The notes: generated by a model from the letters alone, not told the origin. 64,000 nt of DNA from Nocardia iowensis (GCF_019222765.1 NZ_CP078145.1:8680001-8744000), one strand, 5' to 3'; shown: positions 18,206-26,141, counted from the first letter of the stretch. A program made the numbers and translations.

Positions 18206-18652
18206 TCAGTTGATTTGGAAGACCGGGAAACCCGGGGCGATGGCGGCGAGTTCCGCGTCGGTTGCGTCCTTGGTTACGCCTTCGAAGAATCTGCCTACTT
18301 CCCAGCCCCACTTTTGCAGGTAGAGGCGCAGGAGGGGGACCTTGTCCTCGTCGGGGATTTCGGTGGCGGTGAATGGCTCGGTCTTGCGGCCGAGTCGTAG
18401 TTCGCCGCCGCCAGCGACGCGGAGATTGCGTACCCACTGGGTGTGTCCGCGTGGCGCGACGAGAAAACGGGCGCCGTCTTCACGGACCATCAGGTTGACC
18501 ATCGTGGTCCGCCACTCACCGCTCTTGCGACCACGGACGGCGAGCAGCCGCGAGCCCATGACGCTGATGCCGAGCTTGGGCAGCCAGTTGAAGATCCGAT
18601 TCATGACCGGGTCCAGGCCTGCCGGGCCGATGTAGCGGGTGCTGTGGTCCAT
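18206..18652 (-). CDS. Deazaflavin (F420)-dependent nitroreductase family protein
   Basis: 148 residues with a GGAGGAG site before the ATG. The split beta-barrel DDN/FDOR-A signature is visible: LLAVRGRKSGEWRTTMVNL, then RFLVAPRGHTQWVRNLRVAG. Both segments bind the F420 phosphate tail in Ddn. Members use F420H2 to reduce quinones or nitro compounds at the membrane. Upstream, two copies of GAGCACTGCTC bracket the likely promoter, so a TetR-type repressor encoded elsewhere probably controls it. Confidence 0.88.
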   Translation of the reverse strand: MDHSTRYIGPAGLDPVMNRIFNWLPKLGISVMGSRLLAVRGRKSGEWRTTMVNLMVREDGARFLVAPRGHTQWVRNLRVAGGGELRLGRKTEPFTATEIPDEDKVPLLRLYLQKWGWEVGRFFEGVTKDATDAELAAIAPGFPVFQIN

Positions 18653-18669
18653 GGTTCCAACTCCTCCGT

Positions 18670-18733
18670 GAGCACTGCTCTCTGTTGTGACTAGTGTTCC
18701 ATTTCCATGGATACAAAGTCAAGAGCACTGCTC
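18670..18733 (-). promoter_or_regulatory. Twin GAGCACTGCTC operators around a leftward promoter
   Basis: GAGCACTGCTC occurs at 18670-18680 and 18723-18733. Each is a dyad around one central base, and the second extends to AGAGCACTGCTCT. On the minus strand, TTGACT next to the upstream copy can serve as the -35, and the downstream copy lies past the predicted -10. This layout suits repression of the F420-type nitroreductase gene by a TetR-family dimer. Confidence 0.65.
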
Positions 18734-18765
18734 TCTCTTCTGGTATGCCCAGTTGAGAAGCGGTG

Positions 18766-18809
18766 TCCACACGGTTCACAGGGTGTACAGACCCTGTGAA
18801 CCGTGTGGA
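18766..18809. repeat. Perfect 19-bp inverted repeat with 6-nt loop
   Basis: CCACACGGTTCACAGGGT (18767-18784) pairs exactly with its reverse complement at 18791-18808. One further A/T pair on each side gives 19-bp arms around the loop GTACAG. There is no T-run. It lies between divergent promoters, so it is not an obvious terminator. It could be a regulator-binding dyad or an mRNA hairpin in the glycerate kinase leader. Confidence 0.85.
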
Positions 18810-18880
18810 TGGTTTGTGAGTTGGGCGGCGGAGAGACGTGCGGGGGGGCGGGAGCGCCGGACGTGGCCGAGAATGTGGGG

Positions 18881-20005
18881 ATGACGCGCGAGGCCGTTCG
18901 CCGGGTGGTGCTCGCCCCGGACAAGTTCAAGGGGTCGATGACCGCACCCGAGGTGGCGGCGGCGCTTGCCGCAGGCCTAGCGCGGGTGGTGCCTGAAGTG
19001 GAGATCCGTCGGGTGCCGGTCGCCGATGGCGGAGACGGGACCGTCGATGCCTTCGTGGCGGCGGGGTGGTCACGGGTCGAATTGATCGCGCCCGGTCCGA
19101 CGGGTGTCCCCGGCAGCACGTCGTACGCACGGCATGACGCGACGGCCGTCATCGAATTGGCCGCCGTCGTCGGACTAGGGAAACTGCCTGGGAATCAACC
19201 AGATCCGCTCGGCGCGAACACCTTCGGCCTTGGCGTTGTCATCGCGCACGCGCTCGACCATGGCGTCACCGACATCGTTCTCGGTCTCGGCGGCAGCGCC
19301 TCCACCGACGGCGGCGCGGGCATGGTGCGAGCACTCGGTGCCCGCATCCTGGATGCCGACGACAACGAATTACCCGATGGCGGAGCGGCTTTGACCCGAG
19401 CCGCACGAGTGGACCGCTCGAGCCTGCACCCCCGGATCGCGTCCGCCACGTTCACCTTGGCATGCGATGTGGACAATCCATTGCTCGGGCCCGCAGGCGC
19501 GGTGGCGGTCTACGCACCCCAAAAGGGAGCAAGCACAGCCGATCTCGACACTCTGGAGACCGCACTCACGAACTGGGCGCGACTCGCGGGCCCGGATTTC
19601 ACGAACCACCCCGGTGCCGGAGCCGCGGGCGGAACAGGTTTCGGCGCGCTGGCCGTCCTCGGCGCACAGATGCGCAGCGGCATCGAGGTGATTCTCGAAC
19701 TGCTCGACTTCCCCGCCCTGCTGACCGACGCCGACCTCGTCATCACCGGCGAGGGCTCGCTGGACCACCAAAGCCTGCACGGCAAGGCACCCATGGGTGT
19801 CTGCGAAGCCGCGCGCAAAGCCGGTGTTCCGGCGATCGCCGTCGTCGGCCGCACACTTCTAGGCGCACAAGAGATCCGAGCAGCAGGCTTCACCGCCTGC
19901 CACGCCCTCACCGACCTCGAACCAGACCCCACCCGCTCGATCGCCAACGCGGCCCCACTTCTCGAGCAAGTCGGGGCCCAGATAGCAGCGCTCCACCTGT
20001 GTTGA
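18881..20005 (+). CDS. glxK: Glycerate kinase
   Basis: 374 residues from ATG 18881, chosen because the conserved family N-terminus (VVLAPDKFKGSMTAPEVAAA) begins just after it. The protein phosphorylates glycerate, feeding glyoxylate or glycerate into glycolysis. Other family landmarks are VADGGDGTVDAF, LGLGGSASTDGGAGMVRALG, ITGEGSLDHQSLHGKAPMGV and VGRTLLG. The length is normal. The long leader carries the 19-bp inverted repeat described separately. Confidence 0.94.
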   Translation: MTREAVRRVVLAPDKFKGSMTAPEVAAALAAGLARVVPEVEIRRVPVADGGDGTVDAFVAAGWSRVELIAPGPTGVPGSTSYARHDATAVIELAAVVGLGKLPGNQPDPLGANTFGLGVVIAHALDHGVTDIVLGLGGSASTDGGAGMVRALGARILDADDNELPDGGAALTRAARVDRSSLHPRIASATFTLACDVDNPLLGPAGAVAVYAPQKGASTADLDTLETALTNWARLAGPDFTNHPGAGAAGGTGFGALAVLGAQMRSGIEVILELLDFPALLTDADLVITGEGSLDHQSLHGKAPMGVCEAARKAGVPAIAVVGRTLLGAQEIRAAGFTACHALTDLEPDPTRSIANAAPLLEQVGAQIAALHLC

Positions 20006-20132
20006 TAGTTGCTGCACCGCAACCGATCACCGGCCGCGTCAGCTCACAGCACCGCCAGACAGCCACCGCTTCGTTCGCCAGCACTGAGACCGATTGCCAG
20101 CCGCGCCACCGGAAGCCGAGTCTCGACGCGCG

Positions 20133-20489
20133 CTAACTCGCGGAAGCCAAAAGGTTGCCGAGGAGTTCGTGGCGGTGCTTGTCGCCCCACTCTTCGAGCG
20201 GACGGAGGGCTACGGCCAGTTCTTCACCGAGTGGTGTGAGGGAGTACTCGACGCGCGGCGGCACCTCTGGGTAGACCTCGCGATGTACGACACCGCTCGC
20301 CTCGAGTTGGCGCAGGTTTTCGGCGAGCACCTTCTCGCTGACACCGGTGAGCAGGCGGCGGATCTCGCCGAAGCGCTGCGGGCTGGCACTGAGCGCCCAC
20401 ATCAGGTGCAGTTTCCACTTCCCGCCGACGACATCGATCGCCACGGACATGCCACACACGTCGTGATCTGCGTCACCGTTCACGTCCAC
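20133..20489 (-). CDS. HxlR-family transcriptional regulator
   Basis: 118 residues from a GTG with GAAGGAG immediately upstream. The HxlR winged helix is clear: VCGMSVAIDVVGGKWKLHLM, RFGEIRRLLTGVSEKVLAEN, and a wing with VPPRVEYSLTPLGEEL. The N-terminal Cys in the family position (DHDVCGM) can act as a redox switch in this family. It is divergent from the two imine-reductase-like genes and probably controls them. AGGT-N10-ACCT at 20521-20538 is a possible but weak operator. Confidence 0.9.
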   Translation of the reverse strand: MDVNGDADHDVCGMSVAIDVVGGKWKLHLMWALSASPQRFGEIRRLLTGVSEKVLAENLRQLEASGVVHREVYPEVPPRVEYSLTPLGEELAVALRPLEEWGDKHRHELLGNLLASAS

Positions 20490-20626
20490 CGCACTCCTTC
20501 TGACCGCATTTCGAACCTCTAGGTAAGCAACCCCACCTGAACGTTCGGTCTTCCCGACTCTACCTGCGGCAACGACTATTGAGCCCGGCGCCGACAGCAT
20601 CCGATCCAGAACCGAAGGGACACACA

Positions 20627-21508
20627 ATGTCCGAACAGACCAGCCCCCGCTCCGTCTCCGTCGTCGGCCTCGGGCCGATGGGACAGTCGATGGTCCGCGC
20701 CTTCCTCGACGCGGGCGTCGAGGTGACGGTATGGAACCGCAGCACCGACAAGGTCGACGCGATGGTCGAACTCGGCGCCAAGCGCGCCGCCACGGTCGCC
20801 GAGGCGCTGGACGCCAACGACGTGACCGTGCTGAGCCTCACCCACTACGCCGCCATGTACGACGTGCTCGGCCAGGCAACCGACCACCTGGCGGGCAAGG
20901 TGATCGCCAACCTGTCCTCCGATTCACCCGAGAAGGCACGCAAGGGCGCGGAGTGGGTGCGCTCGCACGGTGCGCAGTTCATTTCCGGCGGCGTCATGTC
21001 GGCCGGCGACAACATCACCCATCCGGCGTCGTACATCTTCTACAGCGGCCCACGCGAGGTCTTCGACGCGCATGCCGAACTGCTGCGGCCGCTGAGCCCG
21101 CAGGAGTACCTCGGCGCGGATGACGGTCTCGCGCAGGTCTTCTACCAGGCGCTGCTGACCATCTTCCATCCGTGGCTGCTCGCCTTCGACCAGGCGACCG
21201 CGATGATCGAGCGCTCCGGCAACGACATCGCGCAGTTCGTCCCGTTCGCCGTCCGCTCCGCTGCCGCGTTCCCCTATTTCATGGAAGAGTTCTCGGTAGC
21301 GAACCAGAACGGCGGCTGGGCCACGCTGGCGAGCCTGAAGATGATGGACGCGGGCGCACAGCACATCATCGACGCCAGCGAAGAGGTCGGTGTCGATGCG
21401 ACGTTCTCCCACACCGCACAGGCGTTCTGGCGCAAGGCCATTGCGGCCAGCGAGGCGAAGGGCACGGCGGTCTCGACCTACGAGATCATCCGCGGCGGCC
21501 AGGCGTAG
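20627..21508 (+). CDS. NAD(P)-binding imine reductase-like protein, copy 1
   Basis: 293 residues with a GAAGGGA site upstream. The N-terminal Rossmann fold begins VSVVGLGPMGQSMVRAFLDA, with NADPH-type VTVWNRS after strand 2. The C-terminal domain is all helical, as in beta-hydroxyacid dehydrogenases and imine reductases. The length and helical-domain sequence fit the imine-reductase branch. The substrate cannot be read from sequence. It lies 81 bp before a paralogue of very similar sequence. Confidence 0.88.
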   Translation: MSEQTSPRSVSVVGLGPMGQSMVRAFLDAGVEVTVWNRSTDKVDAMVELGAKRAATVAEALDANDVTVLSLTHYAAMYDVLGQATDHLAGKVIANLSSDSPEKARKGAEWVRSHGAQFISGGVMSAGDNITHPASYIFYSGPREVFDAHAELLRPLSPQEYLGADDGLAQVFYQALLTIFHPWLLAFDQATAMIERSGNDIAQFVPFAVRSAAAFPYFMEEFSVANQNGGWATLASLKMMDAGAQHIIDASEEVGVDATFSHTAQAFWRKAIAASEAKGTAVSTYEIIRGGQA

Positions 21509-21589
21509 TCGACGAGCAGCACGATCCGGGACCGATGACCGCCGCGAGCGCACCGGCGGCGGTCATCCCCGACCCGAAAGGCACACAAC

Positions 21590-22459
21590 ATGTCCGATCG
21601 AAGCGTGACCGTCATCGGCCTCGGACCGATGGGCCAGGCGATGATCCGAACTTTCCTGGGCGCAGGCGTCGAGGTGACGGTGTGGAACCGCAGCCTCGAA
21701 AAGGCCGACGCCATGGTAGAACTCGGTGCCACGCGCGCCGCGACGGTCGCCGAAGCACTGGACGCGAACGAGCTGATCGTCGTGAGCCTTACCGACTACG
21801 CCGCGATGTTCGACGTGCTCGGCCCGGTACCAGATCGCCTGGCGGGCAAGGTTTTCGCCAATCTCTCGTCCGACTCCCCAGCCAACACTCGCGATGCCGG
21901 AGCGTGGGTCCGCGCGCGAGGCGGCGCGTTCCTCGCGGGTGGTGTCATGGCGCAGAGTGACGGCCTCGCGAACCCTGAGTCGTACGTGTTCTTCGCAGGA
22001 CCGCCCACGGTCTTCGAGAAGCATCGCGACCTGCTGCAAGTGCTCGGCGCACCGGAGTATCTGGGCGATGACGAGGGCCTAGCTCAGCTCTATTACCAAG
22101 CGGTGCTTGCCATCTTCAACCCGTTGCTACTCGGCTTCGAGCAGGCGTTGGCGATGATCGAGCGCTCCGGCGAGACCATCGAGCGCTTCCTGCCCTACGC
22201 GCAGCGATCAATGGGACAGCTCGACGGTGTGTACACGGGCTTCGCCGCGGCGGCGCAGGCAGGCGGCTGGGGCGACGCCGCAAATCTCCGGATGATGGCG
22301 GCAGGCGCGCGGCACGTCATCGAGACCGGCGAGGCAGTCGGTGTCGATACCGCGCTTGCCGAGACTGTCCACGGTTATTGGCAGCAGGCCATTGCCGCGA
22401 GCGAACGGCGTGGACACCCAGTCCCTACGTTCGCCCTTATGCGAGGCGACCAGCCATAG
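21590..22459 (+). CDS. NAD(P)-binding imine reductase-like protein, copy 2
   Basis: 289 residues, a tandem paralogue of the upstream gene. Both share GLGPMGQ, EVTVWNRS, DAMVELGA, ATVAEALDAN and ANLSSDSP. Divergence is concentrated in the C-terminal helical half that forms the substrate site at the dimer interface, where copy 1 has HPWLLAFDQATAMIERSG and copy 2 has NPLLLGFEQALAMIERSG. The short intergenic leader also repeats the upstream one. A strong terminator follows immediately. Confidence 0.88.
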   Translation: MSDRSVTVIGLGPMGQAMIRTFLGAGVEVTVWNRSLEKADAMVELGATRAATVAEALDANELIVVSLTDYAAMFDVLGPVPDRLAGKVFANLSSDSPANTRDAGAWVRARGGAFLAGGVMAQSDGLANPESYVFFAGPPTVFEKHRDLLQVLGAPEYLGDDEGLAQLYYQAVLAIFNPLLLGFEQALAMIERSGETIERFLPYAQRSMGQLDGVYTGFAAAAQAGGWGDAANLRMMAAGARHVIETGEAVGVDTALAETVHGYWQQAIAASERRGHPVPTFALMRGDQP

Positions 22460-22495
22460 AACGCCGTCCGGCACGACATAGTGCCGGACGGCGTT
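22460..22495 (+). terminator. Strong hairpin terminator after imine reductase pair
   Basis: AACGCCGTCCGGCAC (22460-22474), loop GACATA, then the exact reverse complement (22481-22495). The stem has 15 bp and starts right after the stop codon. There is no T-run, as is common in high-GC actinobacteria. It also lies 20 bp beyond the convergent HTH gene end, so it may serve both. Confidence 0.85.
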
Positions 22496-22515
22496 GACAC
22501 CTATCCACTTGCGGA

Positions 22516-22758
22516 TCAGGCGGTTTCGGCGCTGGAGCCGAGGCGCGGGAAGGGGGTGGTGGAGAAGATGACCTCCACCGTCACCTCGAAGTACGCCGCG
22601 ATCCGCAGCGCAAGGTGCAAGCTGGGGCTGTACTCGCCGCGCTCCAGATAACCGATCGTCTGGTAGTGCACGCCGAGCGCCTCCGCCAACTCCCGCCGCG
22701 AGATGCCGCGCTCGGCCCGCAGCATCGCGATGCGGTTGTAGATGACCTCAGTAGGCAC
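22516..22758 (-). CDS. Small XRE/Cro-type helix-turn-helix protein
   Basis: 80 residues from a GTG at 22758, overlapping the end of the permease gene by 11 bp and so probably translationally coupled. The whole protein is one HTH_3 domain: YNRIAMLRAERGISRRELAE, ALGVHYQTIGYLERGEYSPS, then a helix LALRIAAYFEVTVEVIF. This matches the small regulators usually co-encoded with ABC-2 exporters. It is likely to autoregulate the exporter operon. Confidence 0.88.
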   Translation of the reverse strand: MPTEVIYNRIAMLRAERGISRRELAEALGVHYQTIGYLERGEYSPSLHLALRIAAYFEVTVEVIFSTTPFPRLGSSAETA

Positions 22759-23599
22759 GCTGCATCGCCTTGTCCCGGCGCTCGGCCACGCTGGACCCGG
22801 ATTCGCGGCGCGCCATCCGGCGCAGCACCACCGGCGCGATGAGCAACCCGACGGCCGCCCAGACGCCGAGCACCCCAACGGTTTCCAGCTGCCGCCAGGA
22901 GCCGGTGAGTTCAACCGCCGCCGCTTCGTCGGGCAGCATCGCCGAGCGCATGCCGAGCCCGAGCCAATACACCGGGAACACCTGGGCCACACCCTGCAAC
23001 CAGCCGGGCATCGAAGTGATCGGATAGAAGATGCCGGACACCGCGACCACTCCCATGATCGGGAACGTCATGATAGCGAAGCTGCGCGGATTGGAGAACA
23101 TCGATCCGAAGACAGCACCGGCGGGCAAGGTGGCGAGCAACCCGAGCACTACGACCCAGATCAACGCCAACCAGGACCCGACGCTGTCCAGCGCAAGCCC
23201 CTCGACCAGGAACATTCCGGGAATCAGGATGATGACGCTGGGAATGATCACCGACCCGGACACCTGAATGATTTTGCCGACCAGGTAGCCCACCATGCCG
23301 TTCGGGGTGGCCTTGGCCCGCAACAGGGTTCCGTCCTCGCGGTCCAGGCTCAGTTGCTGCCCCATACCGACCAACCCGTTCACCGCGACCAGCATGCCGA
23401 TCACACTGGGCAGGGCCAGCGCGCCGAGCATCAGGCCGCTCGATTCGAACGAGGCGTCCCGCATGAAGAACAGGATCACCAGCATGACCACGGGCCAGAA
23501 CATGATCCCGAACAGGTCCTGGCCGTTGGTGAGGGTCTGCCGTGTCTCGATCATGCCGCGGGTCCAGCCCTGACGAACGGCTAGCAGCACCGGGTTCAT
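22748..23599 (-). CDS. ABC-2 type exporter permease
   Basis: 283 residues with six predicted membrane helices. The loop after helix 2 carries LDREDGTLLRAKATPNGMVG, typical of ABC-2 (DrrB/YadH-like) permeases. GIFYPITSMPGWLQGVAQVF is the conserved region before the last helices. It works with the ATPase just upstream, whose stop overlaps this start by 4 bp. The substrate is unknown. Drug or lipid export is usual for the family. Confidence 0.9.
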   Translation of the reverse strand: MNPVLLAVRQGWTRGMIETRQTLTNGQDLFGIMFWPVVMLVILFFMRDASFESSGLMLGALALPSVIGMLVAVNGLVGMGQQLSLDREDGTLLRAKATPNGMVGYLVGKIIQVSGSVIIPSVIILIPGMFLVEGLALDSVGSWLALIWVVVLGLLATLPAGAVFGSMFSNPRSFAIMTFPIMGVVAVSGIFYPITSMPGWLQGVAQVFPVYWLGLGMRSAMLPDEAAAVELTGSWRQLETVGVLGVWAAVGLLIAPVVLRRMARRESGSSVAERRDKAMQRAY

Positions 23600-24525
23600 C
23601 GCCCTACCTCCTCGAGTGTGTGCACCTCGGACTCGACCTGACCGGATTCGAATCGGCGCACCAGTGTCATGTACGTGTCTTCCAAGGAGGCGCGGCGGAC
23701 CTCGAGGTCACCGATCGCCTCGCCGTATTGCTTGAACAGTCCGTGGACGAATTTGGTCGACTCGGCGGTGGCGTGCACGAACCGCTGCCCGTCATTGGTC
23801 CAGCTCACCTCGGCCTCGCCGGCGATCCGGCGGGAGAGTTCGTCGGCCGTGCCGTCGGCGATGATCCGGCCGCCCGCCAGGATCAGGATCCGGTCGGCGA
23901 GCTTTTCGGCCTCGTCCAGGTCGTGGGTGGTGAGCAGGATGGTGGTCCGGTGGTCGTCGGCGAGCCGGTGGACCAGGTCGTGGAATTCGCGCCTGGCCTG
24001 TGGGTCGAAGCCCGCGGTCGGCTCGTCCAGGAACAGCACTTCGGGACGGCCGACGATGCCGATCGCCACGTCCATCCTGCGGCGCTGGCCGCCGGACAGG
24101 TCTTTCATCCTGGCGTTGGCCCGCTCGGTGAGGCCGACCGCCTCGATGAGTTCGTCGGTGTCCCAAGGCCGTTGGATCCGGTCGGTGCTGTAGGGGGCGT
24201 AGAAGGCGCCAAGGTAGTCGAGCAGTTCCCGGACCCGCCACTTGCCGTGATCACGCCACGATTGCAGGACGACTCCGACGCGCGCTCGCCACGCTTCGTC
24301 GCCGTGCGCCGGATCGGCACCGAGTACCTCGACGCGACCCGCCGACCGCATCCGGAAGCCTTCCAGGATCTCGATGGTGGTGGTTTTGCCCGCGCCGTTG
24401 GGGCCGAGCAGCACCAGCACCTCGCCGTGCCGCGCCTGGAATGTCACGTCGTGCAGGACGTCTGTGGTGCCGTAGCGCATCCGCAGTTTCTCGACGTCTA
24501 GTACGACGCCCTGACCCACTGCCAT
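23596..24525 (-). CDS. ABC-2 type exporter ATP-binding protein
   Basis: 309 residues from an ATG with AGGGAGGGCACC upstream. Walker A is LLGPNGAGKTTTIEIL, the signature is LSGGQRRRMDVAIG and Walker B is VLFLDEPTAGFDPQ. A C-terminal extension of about 90 residues follows the nucleotide-binding domain, as in DrrA-like ATPases. It is the first gene of the three-gene operon ATPase-permease-HTH. It is divergent from the ArsR-SRPBCC gene, whose operators lie between them. Confidence 0.93.
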   Translation of the reverse strand: MAVGQGVVLDVEKLRMRYGTTDVLHDVTFQARHGEVLVLLGPNGAGKTTTIEILEGFRMRSAGRVEVLGADPAHGDEAWRARVGVVLQSWRDHGKWRVRELLDYLGAFYAPYSTDRIQRPWDTDELIEAVGLTERANARMKDLSGGQRRRMDVAIGIVGRPEVLFLDEPTAGFDPQARREFHDLVHRLADDHRTTILLTTHDLDEAEKLADRILILAGGRIIADGTADELSRRIAGEAEVSWTNDGQRFVHATAESTKFVHGLFKQYGEAIGDLEVRRASLEDTYMTLVRRFESGQVESEVHTLEEVGR

Positions 24526-24613
24526 GGTGCCCTCCCTGTTGTGGGTTTCTGTCAACTCGTAGCATATCTACTACATTTCGCCGCGCCAATGCTTTATTGA
24601 CGCCGCGCGATCC

Positions 24614-24668
24614 TTGACATGCAGCCAATCAGCTGCCTAATCTCAGACATGCAGCCATTTGGTTGCAT
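24614..24668 (+). promoter_or_regulatory. Promoter and tandem ATGCAGCC operators of the ArsR gene
   Basis: TTGACA (24614-24619), an 18-bp spacer and TAATCT (24638-24643) form a near-consensus promoter. Two related sites begin 30 bp apart, about three helical turns. One is at 24619 (ATGCAGCCAATCAGCTGC). The other is 24649-24668, where ATGCAGCCA faces TGGTTGCAT with one mismatch. One covers the promoter spacer and the other the transcript start, as expected for autorepression by the ArsR-type protein downstream. Confidence 0.75.
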
Positions 24669-24684
24669 ATAACAGGAAGGTGGC

Positions 24685-25482
24685 ATGGACGAGGTATTCA
24701 AAGCGCTGGCCGATCCCCATCGCCGACGGCTGCTCGACAGCCTCAACGCACGCAACGGGCAGACCCTGCGCGAACTATGCGCGGGACTCGCGATGGCGCG
24801 CCAGTCGGTCAGCAAACACCTCGCCGTGCTGGAAGCGGCAAATTTGATCAGCACCCGCCGCAGCGGCCGCGAAAAACTGCATTACCTCAACGCCGAACCC
24901 ATCAACGCCATCACCGAGCGCTGGATCGCCCATTACGACCGCGCCCGGGTACACGCACTCGCCGATCTGAAAAAAGCACTGGAGGCAAATCCCATGAGCG
25001 ACAACGCATTCGTCTACACGACCTACATCAAGACCACCGACCGGAAACTGTGGCAGGCGTTGACCGATCCGGCTTTCACGAAGCAGTACTGGGGCGCCAG
25101 TTTCGACACCGACTGGCAGCCGGGATCGGAAATGGTTTGGCACCAACGGGATTGGTCCAGCAAAGACCCCCAGCAGGTGGTGCTGGTGGCCGAGCCGTAC
25201 ACCAAGCTGTCCTACACCTGGCACACCTTCGACCCCGCTTTTGCCGACGCTTTCGAGATGAAGCCGGACAAGGTGGCCGAGTGGGCCCGCGAGCCGCGGT
25301 CGAAGGTGATTTTCGAGATCGAACCCGCGGGTGACGGGGTGGTGAAGCTGACGGTGGTGCACGACGGCTTCCAGCCCGGTAGCACTGTCCTGCCGGAGAT
25401 CAGCGGTGGCTGGCCGAGCATCTTGTCCGGACTCAAGACCCTGCTCGAAACGGGCGAGACACTGCCGGAACCAACTGTCTAG
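24685..25482 (+). CDS. ArsR-type HTH fused to SRPBCC (AHSA1) domain
   Basis: 265 residues. Residues 1-95 are an ArsR winged helix: VFKALADPHRRRLLDSLNAR, then ARQSVSKHLAVLEAANLIS. Residues about 105-262 are an AHSA1/SRPBCC lipid- or ligand-binding fold (FVYTTYIKTTDRKLWQALTD, FTKQYWGASFDTDWQPGS, DGFQPGSTVLPEISGGWPSI). These two activities are often adjacent genes. Here they form one protein, implying a regulator with a built-in hydrophobic ligand pocket. No ArsR metal-site cysteines are visible. An AGGAAGG site precedes the ATG. Confidence 0.9.
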   Translation: MDEVFKALADPHRRRLLDSLNARNGQTLRELCAGLAMARQSVSKHLAVLEAANLISTRRSGREKLHYLNAEPINAITERWIAHYDRARVHALADLKKALEANPMSDNAFVYTTYIKTTDRKLWQALTDPAFTKQYWGASFDTDWQPGSEMVWHQRDWSSKDPQQVVLVAEPYTKLSYTWHTFDPAFADAFEMKPDKVAEWAREPRSKVIFEIEPAGDGVVKLTVVHDGFQPGSTVLPEISGGWPSILSGLKTLLETGETLPEPTV

Positions 25483-25563
25483 TCGGTACCGCGCGGTGCG
25501 GGCAGTCCTGATGCACAGCGGCCGAACGCGATTTCTCGTGGCCGCGCCCCGGTAAGCTGCACT

Positions 25564-25621
25564 GGTCCGTGTCCAGCTCAGTTGGAGCACGAGTCCCTAG
25601 GGGCGACTGCGGGACTGGGCC
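25564..25621 (+). ncRNA. Possible three-way-junction RNA in the ppiB leader
   Basis: Three helices abut with one unpaired base between two of them. P1 pairs GGTCC (25564-25568) with GGGCC (25617-25621). P2 folds 25569-25590 (GTGTCCA with TGG, a bulged A, then GCAC). P3 pairs AGTCCC (25592-25597) with GGGACT (25611-25616). The fold ends 21 nt before the ppiB start, so it could be a regulatory leader. I recognise no known riboswitch class. The D-arm-like AGCTCAGTTGGAGC is not part of a tRNA. Confidence 0.35.
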
Positions 25622-25642
25622 TGATGCACAAAGTGGGGAAAC

Positions 25643-26125
25643 ATGATCAAGGTCCTGCTCCGAACCTCCATGGGTGACGTCGAGCTCGAACTCGACGAGG
25701 CGAAAGCGCCCAAGACCGTCAGGAACTTCCTGACCTACGTCAACAACGGTCACTACGACGGCACGATCTTCCACCGCGTGATCGATGGCTTCATGATCCA
25801 AGGCGGCGGTCTCGACCAGACGATGCGAGAAAAGCCCGCACCCAACAGAGTTGAGAACGAAGCGAAGAACGGACTGAAGAACGTCACCTACAGCGTGGCG
25901 ATGGCTCGCACGTCCGACCCGCAGTCGGCGTCGGCCCAGTTCTTCATCAACACCAACGACAACGCGTTCCTCGACTATCCCGGTCAGGATGGTTGGGGAT
26001 ACGCGGTGTTCGGCAAGGTGACCCGGGGCCAGGACGTCGTCGACCAGATCGGCAAGGTCAGGACGGGCGCGCAGGACGTACCGGTCCAGCCGGTTCTCAT
26101 CGAATCGGCCACCGTGATCCGCTGA
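25643..26125 (+). CDS. ppiB: Peptidyl-prolyl cis-trans isomerase, cyclophilin type
   Basis: 160 residues. A full cyclophilin domain: GTIFHRVIDGFMIQGGG (catalytic Arg and hydrophobic pocket), VAMARTSDPQSASAQFFINT, and GWGYAVFGKVTRGQDVVDQI. It has no signal peptide and so is cytosolic. The sequence is unusually close to enterobacterial PpiB (NEAKNGLKN, QDVP and IES near the end) rather than to the longer membrane-anchored actinobacterial PpiB. This suggests lateral transfer or retention of an uncommon type. A GTGGGG site precedes the ATG. Confidence 0.93.
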   Translation: MIKVLLRTSMGDVELELDEAKAPKTVRNFLTYVNNGHYDGTIFHRVIDGFMIQGGGLDQTMREKPAPNRVENEAKNGLKNVTYSVAMARTSDPQSASAQFFINTNDNAFLDYPGQDGWGYAVFGKVTRGQDVVDQIGKVRTGAQDVPVQPVLIESATVIR

Positions 26126-26141
26126 TCCCCCGCTGGCTTCA

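Noticed and set aside
25573..25588. tRNA-like D-arm sequence AGCTCAGTTGGAGC
   Set aside because: No matching acceptor stem, anticodon arm or T-arm can be drawn around it. It fits better as one helix of a leader fold.
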